The notes: generated by a model from the sequence alone, not told the origin. 64,000 bases of DNA from Micromonospora pallida (GCF_900090325.1 NZ_FMHW01000002.1:1488001-1552000); one strand, 5' to 3'. Positions 33,949 to 42,834 are shown, counted from the stretch's first letter. Translations and numbers: made by a program.

Positions 33949-33972
33949 GGCCCGGGCCGGGTGGCCCGGGCC
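33949..33972. terminator. Hairpin after the DUF3140 gene
   Basis: Two identical self-complementary 10-mers (GGCCCGGGCC, 33949-33958 and 33963-33972) with a 4-nt loop form a very stable stem between convergent genes. Confidence 0.65.
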
Positions 33973-34037
33973 TCCTGCGTCTCGACGCCACCCACGGCGC
34001 AACTCGAGCGTGGCGAGCCGACCGCACGGTCAGGCGC

Positions 34038-34274
34038 TTACTGCGCCTCGATGCTGCCCACGGTGAGGCCGAGAGCGTCCACGGCGGCCTGCCGGTCGGA
34101 GCGGGCCCGCTCCTCCCGGCTGAGCAGGTTGGCGTACTCGGCGACGTGTTCCGGTCCGGGCGTGGCCGGCAGGGTACGCAGGAAGGTCTCCACGTCCCGG
34201 GCGGCAGCGGTGTGCGTGGTGGCGGCCCGCCGGGCGGTCTCCCGGTCGTCGCCGGGCCGGTCGATGTCGGTCAT
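34038..34274 (-). CDS. Small hypothetical helical protein
   Basis: The product is 78 aa from ATG 34274. It is hydrophilic and mostly helical: DDRETARRAATTHTAAARDVE, then EHVAEYANLLSREERARSDRQAAVDALGL. No ribosome binding site of note and no known motif. It stands between the DUF3140 and LysR genes, facing the former. Confidence 0.6.
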   Translation of the reverse strand: MTDIDRPGDDRETARRAATTHTAAARDVETFLRTLPATPGPEHVAEYANLLSREERARSDRQAAVDALGLTVGSIEAQ

Positions 34275-34408
34275 GTTCCCCCTGTTACCCGGCGTCCGGG
34301 ACTTCGCACCCGCCACCGGCTGCCAGCCGCGGTGCTGATCGAGGAGTTCCTGACCGCCCGTGCCACCCGCAAGCCGTCTCCGCCGGAGTCGCTCCGGGAA
34401 CTGCCGGC

Positions 34409-35380
34409 TCACACCGGGGTTCGTCGCCGTGCGCCGAACTCCGGGTTGTCCACCAGCCACCGCAGGTACGCCGGGTGCGGCGCGAGGGAGTCACGGTACG
34501 CCGCGATCGCCGCCGCCAGCACCCCCTCGGCGAACCGGGCTGCCGGAGACTCCGGATGCCAGCCGAGCAGCAGCCGCCAGCGCAACGGGTTACCGGCCAG
34601 CCGCCGGGTCACCAGGCCGGGCATCGGCCGGAAGGTGGCCTGGCACAGCGCCACCGCGACCCCCGCCTCGACCAGGTCCACACAGCCGCGCATGTCCGTC
34701 TCGTACACCTTCCGGGGAGTGAAGCCGGCTCGTGCGCAGGCAGCGGCGAAGCAGTCGCCGAAGCAGCCGTCGCCGGGCGCTGCCGCCCACTGCTCGTGCC
34801 GCAGCGCCGTCAGCGGGACCTCGTCCCCGTCGGCCGCCGGATGCGGCTCCGGCAACAGCACGAAGACCGGGTCGACGGCGACCTCCCGCCAGCTCAGCCC
34901 GAACTCCGCCGACGGGGCGGCGTCGCCGCACACCCCGGTCAACACGTAGTCCAACCGCCCGTTGAAGACCAGTTGGGACAGCTCGTCGACCGACCACGAG
35001 GCGTACGTGCTGATCGGCGCGGTCGGCTGGTCGGCGGCGATCCGGTGCACCAGTCGTCCCAGGATGGGGCTGTTCACCCCGCCGAACCGGTATCGGCTCA
35101 ACGCGTCCCCCGCGCTGGCCAGCCGGGCCGCCTCGTCCTGGAGGCCCTTCATCGCCGGCAGCAGCACCCGGGCCCGGGCCAGCACCAGTTCGCCGAGCGC
35201 GGTCGGCCGGGCGCCGCGCCGGTCACGGTCGAACAGCGCACCGCCGAGCGCCCGCTCGATGCGCTGGAGCTGCGCGGTGAGCGCCGGTTGTGCCAGTCCG
35301 AGGGTCGAGGCCGCCTTCGTCACGCTGCCGGTCTCCGCGATCGCGCAGACCACCCTGAGGTGTCGCAACTCCAGGTTCAT
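34409..35380 (-). CDS. LysR family transcriptional regulator
   Basis: The product is 323 aa from ATG 35380. Winged-helix HTH at residues 1-60 (LRHLRVVCAIAETGSVTKAASTLGLAQPALTAQ), then a two-lobed effector-binding domain about residues 90-300. LysR proteins usually control a divergent neighbour, but here the next gene (hemerythrin) lies on the same strand behind it, so its target is unclear. A 96-bp gap upstream holds its promoter. Confidence 0.92.
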   Translation of the reverse strand: MNLELRHLRVVCAIAETGSVTKAASTLGLAQPALTAQLQRIERALGGALFDRDRRGARPTALGELVLARARVLLPAMKGLQDEAARLASAGDALSRYRFGGVNSPILGRLVHRIAADQPTAPISTYASWSVDELSQLVFNGRLDYVLTGVCGDAAPSAEFGLSWREVAVDPVFVLLPEPHPAADGDEVPLTALRHEQWAAAPGDGCFGDCFAAACARAGFTPRKVYETDMRGCVDLVEAGVAVALCQATFRPMPGLVTRRLAGNPLRWRLLLGWHPESPAARFAEGVLAAAIAAYRDSLAPHPAYLRWLVDNPEFGARRRTPV

Positions 35381-35476
35381 GACGTGACGGTATGACCAGG
35401 TCGGGACTTCCGGAAGACCTTTCGCGTTTCGATGACGTCCGATGGATGATGAGACCTGACCAGCGGGCCTTTCCGA

Positions 35477-36079
35477 TCACTCGCGATCGAGATCCGTTGG
35501 GTACGTCCGGCGGCCGGTCACCGCGTCGCGGATCTTGTCCACCACGCCGACGGCCGGCTCGACGATCCGGTTCCACGGTGGGGCGGTCGGCGTCCCCGGG
35601 TGCGGACGGGTCGGCGCCGCCTCCTCGGCGATGACGAACCGGTTGCCGAGCCGGATCAGCTCCTCCTCGGTGGCCGCCGCGCGCAGCCGGCCCAGGGCCG
35701 GGTCGACCGCCGCCACGTGCTGACGCCACCGCTCGCGTACCTCGGCGGCGTGCCCGGGGTCGGCCGCCTGGACGGCCCGCCGCAGCGCCGTGTCGGTCTC
35801 GACGTCCCGTTCGGCCAGCTCCGCGCCGTCGGGCAGCGCGCCGCGCAACGCCGGGTAGAGGTACTGCTCCTCGCCGGAGAGATGCCGGGAGACCTCGGCG
35901 GCGAACACCTCGGCCACCGCCCGTCGCCGGTCGGGGCCGGTGGCCGGGTCGGCCAGCTCCTCGACCAACGCGGTGAGCCGTCGGTGCTCCTCGCCGATGA
36001 TGTCGACCACGCTCCGGCCGCCGGGCCGGTACCCCTCGTCGCCCTCGGCGGGCGGCAACGGTGGCAGCGAGACGCTCAT
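35477..36079 (-). CDS. Hemerythrin HHE domain protein
   Basis: The product is 200 aa from ATG 36079 with a GGAGG upstream; the longer open frame overlaps the M20 peptidase and is rejected. The four-helix hemerythrin pattern is IIGEEHRRLTALVEEL, EVSRHLSGEEQYLYPAL and the last-helix His in WRQHVAAVDP, giving a likely diiron His/Glu site. Bacterial single-domain proteins of this type sense or store O2 or react with peroxide. The SigB-type promoter at 36140-36165 suggests stress control. Confidence 0.9.
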   Translation of the reverse strand: MSVSLPPLPPAEGDEGYRPGGRSVVDIIGEEHRRLTALVEELADPATGPDRRRAVAEVFAAEVSRHLSGEEQYLYPALRGALPDGAELAERDVETDTALRRAVQAADPGHAAEVRERWRQHVAAVDPALGRLRAAATEEELIRLGNRFVIAEEAAPTRPHPGTPTAPPWNRIVEPAVGVVDKIRDAVTGRRTYPTDLDRE

Positions 36080-36139
36080 GGGTGCCTCCTCGGCGGGGAC
36101 GGGCCCGACCGGCGGCCGGCGCCGGCGGTGGCACCGGCG

Positions 36140-36165
36140 GTACCCGGCCGGCCGTCGGCCGAAAC
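36140..36165 (-). promoter_or_regulatory. SigB/SigF-type promoter upstream of the hemerythrin gene
   Basis: Minus strand: GTTT at 36165-36162, 16-nt spacer, GGGTAC at 36145-36140, about 60 nt before the start codon at 36079. Confidence 0.65.
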
Positions 36166-36280
36166 CGGCCCGCCGAACCCGGCGGGGACCAACGGTCGCA
36201 GATGGAGCGTCCGGGGCGGGTCCGGCACATCGTGCGTACGGGCTCGTGGCCGGCGTGGTACGGCTGGTAAGAAGAACCCC

Positions 36281-37606
36281 ATGACCGACCCCGTAGCCGC
36301 CCTGCCCGACCCGACCGCCGAGGTCGTGGACCTCTGCCGCGACCTGCTCCGCATCGACACCACCAACACCGGCGACAACGCCACCAGCGCCGGGGAGCGG
36401 CAGGCGGCCGAGTACGTCGCGGAGAAGCTCGCCGAGGTCGGCGTCGAGGCCACCCTGCTGGAGTCCGCCCCCGGCCGCGCCAACGTGGTCGCCCGGATCC
36501 TCGGCACCGACCCGGGCCGGGGCGCGCTGCTGGTGCACGGTCACCTGGACGTCGTCCCCGCCGACGCCGACGAGTGGTCGGTGCACCCCTTCTCCGGGGA
36601 GGTCCGCGACGGGTACGTGTGGGGACGCGGCGCGATCGACATGAAGGACTTCGACGCGATGGTGCTGGCCGTGGTCCGCCACTGGCAGCGCACCGGCGTC
36701 CGGCCGCCGCGCGACATCGTGCTGGCGTACACCGCCGACGAGGAGGCCGGCAGCGACTACGGCGCGCACTTCCTCGCCGAACAGCACCGGCACCTCTTCG
36801 ACGGCTGCACCGAGGCGATCGGCGAGGTCGGCGGCTTCTCCTACACCGTCGACGAGGCCACCCGGCTCTACCTCATCGAGACCGCCGAGAAGGGCATCGA
36901 CTGGCTGCGGCTGCACGCCAAGGGCCGCCCCGGGCACGGCTCGTTCGTCCACGACGACAACGCGGTCACCCTGCTCGCCGAGGCGGTGTCCCGGATCGGG
37001 CGGCACCGCTTCCCGCTGACCGTCACCCCGACCGTCCGGGCCTTCCTCGAGGCGGTCTCCGAGGTGCTCGACGTCGAGCTGGACCCGGACGACCCGGAGA
37101 CCGCCATCGCCAAGCTCGGCCCGATCGCCAACATCATCGGCGCCACGGTCCGCAGCACCGCCAACCCGACCCGGCTGGCCGCCGGCTACAAGGACAACGT
37201 CATCCCCGGCCGGGCCACCGCCACCATCGACTGCCGCAGCCTGCCCGGCCAGTCGGAGATGCTGGAGCGGCAACTGCGTGAGCTGGCCGGTCCGGGCATC
37301 GAGATCGAGTACGTCCAGCGTCAGCCCGCGCTGGAGACCACCTTCGACGGGGAGCTGGTGGAGGCGATGTCCGCCGCGCTGCGTGCCGAGGACCCGGGTG
37401 CCCGCCCGGTGCCGTACATGCTGTCCGGCGGCACCGACGCCAAGGCGTTCTCCCGGCTCGGAATCCGTTGCTTCGGGTTCGCCCCGCTCCGGCTGCCGCC
37501 CGACCTCAATTTCTCCGCGTTGTTCCACGGCATCGACGAGCGGGTCCCGGTGGACGGACTACAGTTCGGCGTGCGGGTTCTCGACCGGTTCCTCCGCACC
37601 TGCTGA
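36281..37606 (+). CDS. M20 family metallopeptidase
   Basis: The product is 441 aa from ATG 36281; open frame upstream is antisense to hemerythrin. Dinuclear zinc ligands and catalytic residues are visible: LVHGHLDVVPAD (His, Asp), GRGAIDMKDFDAM (Asp), YTADEEAGSDYG (Glu pair) and the late LFHGIDERVP (His). The dimerisation domain is in the middle (KGRPGHGSFVHDDNAV). Family members cleave acyl-amino acids or dipeptides; the substrate is not decided. Confidence 0.93.
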   Translation: MTDPVAALPDPTAEVVDLCRDLLRIDTTNTGDNATSAGERQAAEYVAEKLAEVGVEATLLESAPGRANVVARILGTDPGRGALLVHGHLDVVPADADEWSVHPFSGEVRDGYVWGRGAIDMKDFDAMVLAVVRHWQRTGVRPPRDIVLAYTADEEAGSDYGAHFLAEQHRHLFDGCTEAIGEVGGFSYTVDEATRLYLIETAEKGIDWLRLHAKGRPGHGSFVHDDNAVTLLAEAVSRIGRHRFPLTVTPTVRAFLEAVSEVLDVELDPDDPETAIAKLGPIANIIGATVRSTANPTRLAAGYKDNVIPGRATATIDCRSLPGQSEMLERQLRELAGPGIEIEYVQRQPALETTFDGELVEAMSAALRAEDPGARPVPYMLSGGTDAKAFSRLGIRCFGFAPLRLPPDLNFSALFHGIDERVPVDGLQFGVRVLDRFLRTC

Positions 37607-37671
37607 CCGGCGCCGCCGCGACGCGCCTCCGGTACGGCTTTCTTCCCCCATCGCGAAAGGGACTTTCTCTG

Positions 37672-38331
37672 ATGACCGACCAGCACGCTGAGCTGGACGC
37701 TGCCCTCGAGCGGGTGATCGACGCGGCCCGTCGGCACCTGGCCGCGGTACGCGCCGCCCAGGGCCGAGTCGACGACGACGACGTCTGGCAGGCGTACGTC
37801 GAGTTGAACAACGCCTCCTTCGCCTACGACGAGCAGCTCCTCGACGCCTTCGGCGAGGTCACCCCGTGGGACGTGGAGTCGATCGACCCGAACGAGGCCG
37901 ACGCGCACTTCGGCCCGGGTGGCGAGGGCGTCGAGCCCACCGACCCGCACCCGCAGGTGATCTCCGTACGCCAGCGCCGCGACTACCGGGTGCCGAGCGT
38001 GTCGGCGCTGATCCGGGCGGCCGAGGCGGCCCGCCGGGAGGGCACCCCGCCTGACGACGAGCCGGCCCCGGTCGAGGGCGTCGGCGAGGCCGTGCTGGAG
38101 CTGTTGCAGAGCGGCGACGGGTCGCTGAGCGCGCTGGACGTGCCCGAGCTGGAACCACTCGACGGGGTGGTGATGGTCAGCGAGGTGGGCACCCCGGTCG
38201 ACCTGGAGTCGTTCGACGACGACGACCCGGTCGGCCCGTTCCAGCCGGCCGCCGACGACCGGCTGGTCGGCCGGCTCGACGAGCACCCCTTCCTCGACCT
38301 GGACGAGGACGAGGTGGGGCACACCCACTGA
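37672..38331 (+). CDS. Conserved acidic hypothetical protein
   Basis: The product is 219 aa from ATG 37672. Helical N-terminus (ELDAALERVIDAARRHLAAVRAAQG) followed by VWQAYVELNNASFAYDEQLLDAFGEVTPWDVESI, then a segment with VISVRQRRDYRVPSVSAL and a very acidic C-terminus. The pattern occurs widely in actinobacteria near the M20 gene, but I know no function for it. A good terminator follows. Confidence 0.75.
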   Translation: MTDQHAELDAALERVIDAARRHLAAVRAAQGRVDDDDVWQAYVELNNASFAYDEQLLDAFGEVTPWDVESIDPNEADAHFGPGGEGVEPTDPHPQVISVRQRRDYRVPSVSALIRAAEAARREGTPPDDEPAPVEGVGEAVLELLQSGDGSLSALDVPELEPLDGVVMVSEVGTPVDLESFDDDDPVGPFQPAADDRLVGRLDEHPFLDLDEDEVGHTH

Positions 38332-38341
38332 CCACCCCGCC

Positions 38342-38371
38342 GGACACCGGGCCCGTGCCGGCCCGGTGTCC
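38342..38371. terminator. Bidirectional hairpin between convergent genes
   Basis: A perfect 12-bp stem (GGACACCGGGCC, 38342-38353, with 38360-38371) and a 6-nt loop between the acidic protein gene and the convergent DUF5703 gene. Confidence 0.8.
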
Positions 38372-38389
38372 TTCGGTCGGGCGCCGTCG

Positions 38390-38581
38390 TCAGTAGGACA
38401 GGCCGGGCTGCGGCTGGTTGACCCGACGGCGGCGGAGCATCACCTGCCGGGTGCCGTCCCGGTACAGCCGTACCCGGGCCAGCTCCCAACCGGCGTACTC
38501 GGCCTGGATCGCCAGTTGCACCGCGGCGGTCACCCGGTCGACGTTCGGCGGCAACCGCAGCGGCGCGTACTCGTAGTCCAT
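38390..38581 (-). CDS. DUF5703 family small protein
   Basis: The product is 63 aa from ATG 38581. The family pattern DYEYAPLRLPPNVDRVTAA, QAEYAGWELARVRLYRDG and VMLRRRR is complete. It is a short, basic, probably single-domain protein restricted to actinobacteria, with no known role. Confidence 0.85.
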   Translation of the reverse strand: MDYEYAPLRLPPNVDRVTAAVQLAIQAEYAGWELARVRLYRDGTRQVMLRRRRVNQPQPGLSY

Positions 38582-38747
38582 GGCCCCTATGCTGCCCAGC
38601 CCGGCGACGCGACGCCACCCCGCTCGCCGTGACGCCCGCCGCCCCCAGCACGAATGTGTCGCGCCGTCGGGAAACGGTCCGTCCCGGTGCGAACGTGCCA
38701 CCCCGCCGGGAGACGTGCCGGCCCGCCGCCGGGACGCGGCGGGCGCG

Positions 38748-39719
38748 TCAGCCGTCCCGCTCCGGATAGCCGACCTCCAGCGCCGAGACGTCGTCGAGCG
38801 CAATGGTGATCTCCTCCGGCAGGGTCATCCGCTCGACCTGCAACGCGCCGAGGAGCTGCCCGACGGTCCGGGCGCCGAGGATCGGAGCGACCACGCCCGG
38901 CCGGTCCCGTACCCAGGCCAGCGCCACCTCCAGCGGCGACACGCCGAGCCCACCGGCGGCGATCACCACCGCCTCCACGATGCTGGAGCAGCGCGGCTCC
39001 AGGTAGGTGGCGACGAACGGGCCGAAGTGCGCCGAGGTGGCCCGCGAGTCGGCGGGCCGGCCGTGCCGGTACTTCCCGGTCAGCACCCCCCGGCCGAGTG
39101 GGGACCAGGGCAGCACACCGAGCCCCATGGCCGCGCAGGCCGGCAGCACCTCCCGTTCGACGCCCCGTTCCAGCAGGGAGTACTCGACCTGCGCGGCGAC
39201 CACCGGCGCGCGGCCGGGGTAGGCGGCCTGCCAGGCGGCGGCCCGGGCAGTCTGCCAGCCGGAGAAGTTCGACACCCCCACGTACCGGACCCGGCCGCTG
39301 GTGACCGCGTGGTCGAGCGCCGACAGCGTCTCCTCCAGCGGGGTCTCCGGGTCGTACCCGTGCACCTGCCACAGGTCGACGTGGTCGGTGCCGAGTCGGC
39401 GCAGCGAGGCGTCCAGCGTACGCAGCAGGTGTCCCCGGGACCCGTCCCGGCGGCGCCGGGTGCCCGGCCGTAGCCCCGCCTTGGTCGCGATGAGCAGGTC
39501 CTCGCGGGGCACGAGGGTGCCCAGCAGTGAGCCGATCACCGCCTCGGCGTCCCCGTCGCCGTAGACGTCGGCGGTGTCGACCAGGTTGCCGCCCGCGTCG
39601 AGGTAGCTCTTGAGTTGGGCAGCCGCGTCGTCGGCGTCGGTGTCCCGGCCCCACGTCATGGTGCCGAGCGCGAGCCGGGAAACCGCCAGCCCGCTTCGGC
39701 CGAGCGGTCGCTGTTGCAT
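38748..39719 (-). CDS. Aldo/keto reductase
   Basis: The product is 323 aa from ATG 39719. TIM-barrel NADPH reductase with the catalytic tetrad visible: Asp and Tyr in DTADVYGDGD, Lys in ATKAGLRPG and His in WQVHGYDP. LDASLRRLGTDHVDLWQ and GVSNFSGWQ are standard family blocks. It reduces aldehydes or ketones; physiological substrate unknown. Confidence 0.92.
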   Translation of the reverse strand: MQQRPLGRSGLAVSRLALGTMTWGRDTDADDAAAQLKSYLDAGGNLVDTADVYGDGDAEAVIGSLLGTLVPREDLLIATKAGLRPGTRRRRDGSRGHLLRTLDASLRRLGTDHVDLWQVHGYDPETPLEETLSALDHAVTSGRVRYVGVSNFSGWQTARAAAWQAAYPGRAPVVAAQVEYSLLERGVEREVLPACAAMGLGVLPWSPLGRGVLTGKYRHGRPADSRATSAHFGPFVATYLEPRCSSIVEAVVIAAGGLGVSPLEVALAWVRDRPGVVAPILGARTVGQLLGALQVERMTLPEEITIALDDVSALEVGYPERDG

Positions 39720-39768
39720 GGGTGAACCTTATTCGGAATCGGGGCTTGGCCGACATCCTCGCCTCCGT

Positions 39769-39813
39769 CACTTCTCCGACGCTCACTTCTCCGACGCTCA
39801 CTTCTCCGACGCT
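39769..39813. repeat. 15-bp tandem repeat, three exact copies
   Basis: The unit CACTTCTCCGACGCT occurs three times in a row (39769-39783, 39784-39798, 39799-39813) between the divergent reductase and LLM oxidoreductase genes. It lies where their promoters should be, so copy number could affect expression or protein binding. Confidence 0.85.
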
Positions 39814-39892
39814 CCGGCACACGGTGCACGAGCGAGGCGGTGATCGGTCCGTTCGCCGCCATTGCGTAACCTTGTGCGACTCGTGGTGCGGG

Positions 39893-40960
39893 ATGGGGGA
39901 GGACCAGTTGCGACTCGGGCTCAGCCTCGGATACCAGACGGCGTGGAGCACGCCGGCCGACCATCTGGCTCTGGTCCAGGAAGCGGACCGGCTCGGCTAC
40001 TCGGTGGTGTGGGCGGCGGAGGCCTACGGCTCCGACTCGCCGAGCATGCTGGCGTGGATCGCCGGGCAGACCGAACGGATCGACGTGGGCAGCGCGGTGA
40101 TGCAGATCCCGGCGCGTAGCCCGGCGGCGACCGCGATGACCGCGACCACCATCGACGCGCTCTCCGGTGGCCGGTTCCGGCTCGGGCTCGGCGTCTCCGG
40201 CCCGCAGGTCTCCGAGGGCTGGCACGGCGTCCGGTTCGCCAAGCCGCTCGCCCGCACCCGCGAGTACGTCGACATCGTCAAGCTCGCCGTCGCCCGCAAG
40301 GAGGTCGCCTACGCCGGCGACCACTACACACTCCCGCTACCCGACGGCCCCGGCAAGGCCCTCCGGCTCGGGTTCCACCCGCCGCGCCAGCACATCCCGA
40401 TCTACCTCGCCGCCGTGGGCCCGAAGAACCTGGAACTGGCCGGGGAGATCGCCGACGGCTGGCTGGCCATCTTCTACGCGCCCGAGTTCGCCGAGGAGCA
40501 GCTCGCCGCCGTCCGCGCCGGCCGGGCGAAGGTCGGCAAGGACCTCGCCGGCTTCGACGTCGTACCGTCGGTGCCGGTGGTGGTCGGCGACGACGTCGAC
40601 GCCTGCGCCGAGCTGGTCCGCTGGTACGCCGCGCTCTACATCGGCGGCATGGGCAGCCGCCAGCAGAACTTCTACAACCAGCTCGCTACCCGGATGGGCT
40701 ACGGCGACGCGGCCCGCGAGGTGCAGGACCTCTACCTCGCCAAGCGGCAGCGGGACGCGGCCGCCGCGGTGCCGCTGGAGTTCGTCGACCGCACCTCGTT
40801 GCTCGGCCCGAAGGAGCGCATCGCCGAGCGGATGCGCGAGTACGCCGCCGCCGGCGTCACCACCCTGTCGCTGACCCTCTTCGTCGCCGACCGGGAGAGC
40901 GGGGTACAGACCCTGCGTACCTGCGCCGAGGCTCTGGAACTGGCCGGGGTGGGCGAGTGA
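39893..40960 (+). CDS. LLM-class (F420-dependent type) flavin/deazaflavin oxidoreductase
   Basis: The product is 355 aa from ATG 39893; the earlier open frame crosses the tandem repeat and is rejected. Luciferase-like TIM barrel: [49 protein letters not shown] and [14 protein letters not shown] match F420-dependent actinobacterial enzymes. Cofactor F420 is inferred from family, not shown. The stop overlaps the uppP start by 4 bp. Confidence 0.9.
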   Translation: MGEDQLRLGLSLGYQTAWSTPADHLALVQEADRLGYSVVWAAEAYGSDSPSMLAWIAGQTERIDVGSAVMQIPARSPAATAMTATTIDALSGGRFRLGLGVSGPQVSEGWHGVRFAKPLARTREYVDIVKLAVARKEVAYAGDHYTLPLPDGPGKALRLGFHPPRQHIPIYLAAVGPKNLELAGEIADGWLAIFYAPEFAEEQLAAVRAGRAKVGKDLAGFDVVPSVPVVVGDDVDACAELVRWYAALYIGGMGSRQQNFYNQLATRMGYGDAAREVQDLYLAKRQRDAAAAVPLEFVDRTSLLGPKERIAERMREYAAAGVTTLSLTLFVADRESGVQTLRTCAEALELAGVGE

Positions 40961-41793
40961 GCTGGATCGAGGCGATCGTCCTCGGCATCGTCCAGGGACT
41001 CACCGAGTTTCTCCCGGTCAGCTCGTCCGGCCACCTGCGGATCACGTCGGCGATCTTCTTCGAGCGGGACGCCGGGGCGTCGTTCACCGCCGTCACCCAG
41101 CTCGGCACCGAGGCGGCCGTGCTGCTCTACTTCGCCAAGGACATCTGGCGGATCACCAAGGTCTGGCTGATCGGCATCCGCGACAAGTCGGTGCGGTCCA
41201 GCCTCGACTACCGGATGGGCTGGTACGTGATCGTCGGCTCGATCCCGATCGGCGCGTTCGGTTTCCTGTTCAAGGACCAGATCCAGACCGCCGCCCGCAA
41301 CCTGTGGCTGGTGGCGACCACCCTGATCCTCTTCGCGTTCGTGCTGGCCTTCGCCGAGTACTGGGGTCGGCAGACCCGCACCCTGGAGAACTTCCGGATG
41401 AAGGATGGCATCGTGATGGGCTTCGCCCAGGCGATGGCGCTGATCCCGGGCGTGTCCCGCTCCGGCGGTACGCTCACCGCCGGCCTCTTTCTCAACCTGA
41501 CCCGGGAGGCGGCGGCCCGCTACTCGTTCCTGCTGGCCATCCCGGCCGTGGTGATGTCCGGGGTGTTCAGCCTGGGTGACGTCTTCGAGCCGGCAGCACC
41601 GGGCACCTCGGTGCCCAGCGTGGCCCAGATGGTGGTGGCAACGGTGATCGCCTTTGCCATCGGCTACGCGGCCATTGCCTGGCTGCTCCGCTACGTCGCG
41701 CACCACACCCTGTACGTCTTCGTCCTCTACCGCGTCGCGCTCGGCACTCTCGTGCTGGCGCTGCTGATGACCGGCACCATCTCGGCCACCTGA
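40957..41793 (+). CDS. uppP: Undecaprenyl-diphosphatase
   Basis: Recycles undecaprenyl diphosphate to the monophosphate carrier for peptidoglycan; also known as BacA. 278 aa from GTG 40957, overlapping the previous stop. Catalytic blocks are [17 protein letters not shown] at residues 13-29 and [14 protein letters not shown] near residue 165; about eight membrane helices. A strong terminator follows. Confidence 0.95.
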   Translation: MSWIEAIVLGIVQGLTEFLPVSSSGHLRITSAIFFERDAGASFTAVTQLGTEAAVLLYFAKDIWRITKVWLIGIRDKSVRSSLDYRMGWYVIVGSIPIGAFGFLFKDQIQTAARNLWLVATTLILFAFVLAFAEYWGRQTRTLENFRMKDGIVMGFAQAMALIPGVSRSGGTLTAGLFLNLTREAAARYSFLLAIPAVVMSGVFSLGDVFEPAAPGTSVPSVAQMVVATVIAFAIGYAAIAWLLRYVAHHTLYVFVLYRVALGTLVLALLMTGTISAT

Positions 41794-41808
41794 CCGACCT
41801 GGGTACGC

Positions 41809-41849
41809 GTGTGGGCCGGCACCCCGGGGTTCGGGGTGCCGGCCCACAC
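41809..41849. terminator. Strong bidirectional hairpin between uppP and the lysozyme-like gene
   Basis: A perfect 18-bp stem (41809-41826 with 41832-41849) and a 5-nt loop serve both convergent genes. Confidence 0.9.
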
Positions 41850-41878
41850 GGTGTTTGGTGTGTCAGGCGTTCTGTGTG

Positions 41879-42472
41879 TCAGCTGTTCCAGTGCTGGGCG
41901 ACGAGGTCAGCGGCCTGGGTTTCCCACTGGGCGTAGTGGTCCGGGTAGGCGGACACCTGCACGGTCTGGGCGGCCTGGGTGAGCGGCATGTCCTGCCAGC
42001 CGTCCACGCCCTTCAGCCCGTTGAGGAACGCGGTGGTCGAGTATTCGGGGTCGGTGATCTGCTCGACCGTGCCCCAGCCGCTGGAGGGGCGCTGCTGGAA
42101 CAGGCCCTGCGAGTCGTGGTCGTTGCGGTCACCGAGGTGGCCCAGGTTCTCCAGCTTCGACTCCTGCAGGCTCGTGGCGATGGCGACCACGGCGGCCCGT
42201 TCGTTCATGCCGGTCTTCTTGGTGGCCTTGATGATCGCCTTCGCGTTGTCGGTCTGCTCGGTGTTGAGCGGGATCCGCGACTGGGCGCCCTGCACACCGT
42301 GCGGGATCAGCTTGCTGGTGTCCGGCTTGTCGGCCTGCACCACGGCGGCCGGGGTGGCGGCGTGGGCGGCAGTGGTGTCGAGGACGGTGCCGACCGGACC
42401 GCCGATGACACCACCGGCGAAGGCCAGACCAGCAACACCGAGAACAGTCTTACGCAGCAGCTTCGTAGCCAT
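41879..42472 (-). CDS. Secreted lysozyme-like (transglycosylase-fold) protein
   Basis: The product is 197 aa from ATG 42472. Residues 1-38 are a Sec signal peptide (KLLRKTVLGVAGLAFAGG core, cleavage after AAHA). The mature part has a lysozyme/transglycosylase fold: AAVVAIATSLQESKLENLGH with the likely catalytic Glu, then NDHDSQGLFQQRPSSGWG and AYPDHYAQWETQAADLVAQHW. Such proteins cut or bind peptidoglycan. Upstream lie two tandem SigR-like promoters in a 57-bp direct repeat and a hairpin next to the start. Confidence 0.85.
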   Translation of the reverse strand: MATKLLRKTVLGVAGLAFAGGVIGGPVGTVLDTTAAHAATPAAVVQADKPDTSKLIPHGVQGAQSRIPLNTEQTDNAKAIIKATKKTGMNERAAVVAIATSLQESKLENLGHLGDRNDHDSQGLFQQRPSSGWGTVEQITDPEYSTTAFLNGLKGVDGWQDMPLTQAAQTVQVSAYPDHYAQWETQAADLVAQHWNS

Positions 42473-42498
42473 GAGAGGGGTACTCCATTCGGGGGTCG

Positions 42499-42525
42499 GC
42501 ACACCCCAGGGGGACAGGGGTGTGC
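42499..42525 (-). other. Hairpin just upstream of the lysozyme-like start codon
   Basis: A 9-bp perfect stem (42499-42507 with 42517-42525, GCACACCCC/GGGGTGTGC) and a 9-nt loop end 27 nt before the start codon. It may act as attenuator or protect the mRNA end. No riboswitch consensus fits. Confidence 0.5.
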
Positions 42526-42612
42526 GAGCACCGTCCGGCGCCCAAAAGAGGGGGGAAAGATCAAAGGGGGGGTGCGGCGGGGAGCGGGGCTCACCACGCC
42601 GGGTCCAGATGT

Positions 42613-42638
42613 AACGACCGCCAGCCCGCCGGCATTCC
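42613..42638 (-). promoter_or_regulatory. SigR-like ECF promoter, proximal copy
   Basis: Minus strand: GGAAT at 42638-42634, 18-nt spacer, GTT at 42615-42613. Exact match to the Streptomyces SigR pattern GGAAT-N18-GTT. Confidence 0.55.
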
Positions 42639-42702
42639 ACCCGACCACCACCCGAGGGGGTGGGGGGTGCGGGGCCTGCTACCTCGGTCGTCCAGAGAGT
42701 GT

Positions 42703-42728
42703 AACGACGGCTGACCGGCCGACATTCC
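42703..42728 (-). promoter_or_regulatory. SigR-like ECF promoter, distal copy
   Basis: Minus strand: GGAAT at 42728-42724, 18-nt spacer, GTT at 42705-42703, 90 bp upstream of the proximal copy. Confidence 0.55.
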
Positions 42729-42834
42729 AGCCGAGCCCCAGCCGAGGCCGCCACCCGTAACCTGACACACACCGTCGAACCGGACACCGATCCCCGGGAG
42801 CGACACAAACCAAAGCCCGAGCCACACCAACCAG

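Larger units (their letters stand above)
42602..42745. repeat. Direct repeat of about 57 bp carrying promoter-like elements
   Basis: Two copies (42602-42655 and 42690-42745) share GTCCAGA, TGTAACGAC, CATTCCA and CCGAG at equal spacing. Each copy on the minus strand reads GGAAT-N18-GTT. Confidence 0.75.

Noticed and set aside
34285..34309. GGGTAA on the minus strand before the small helical protein gene
   Set aside because: The -35 position reads GTGC or GGTG and the site would leave almost no leader.
42473..42600. Leader of the lysozyme-like gene as a c-di-AMP riboswitch, which often precedes cell-wall hydrolases in actinobacteria
   Set aside because: Only a single hairpin is evident and the conserved riboswitch blocks are not recognisable.
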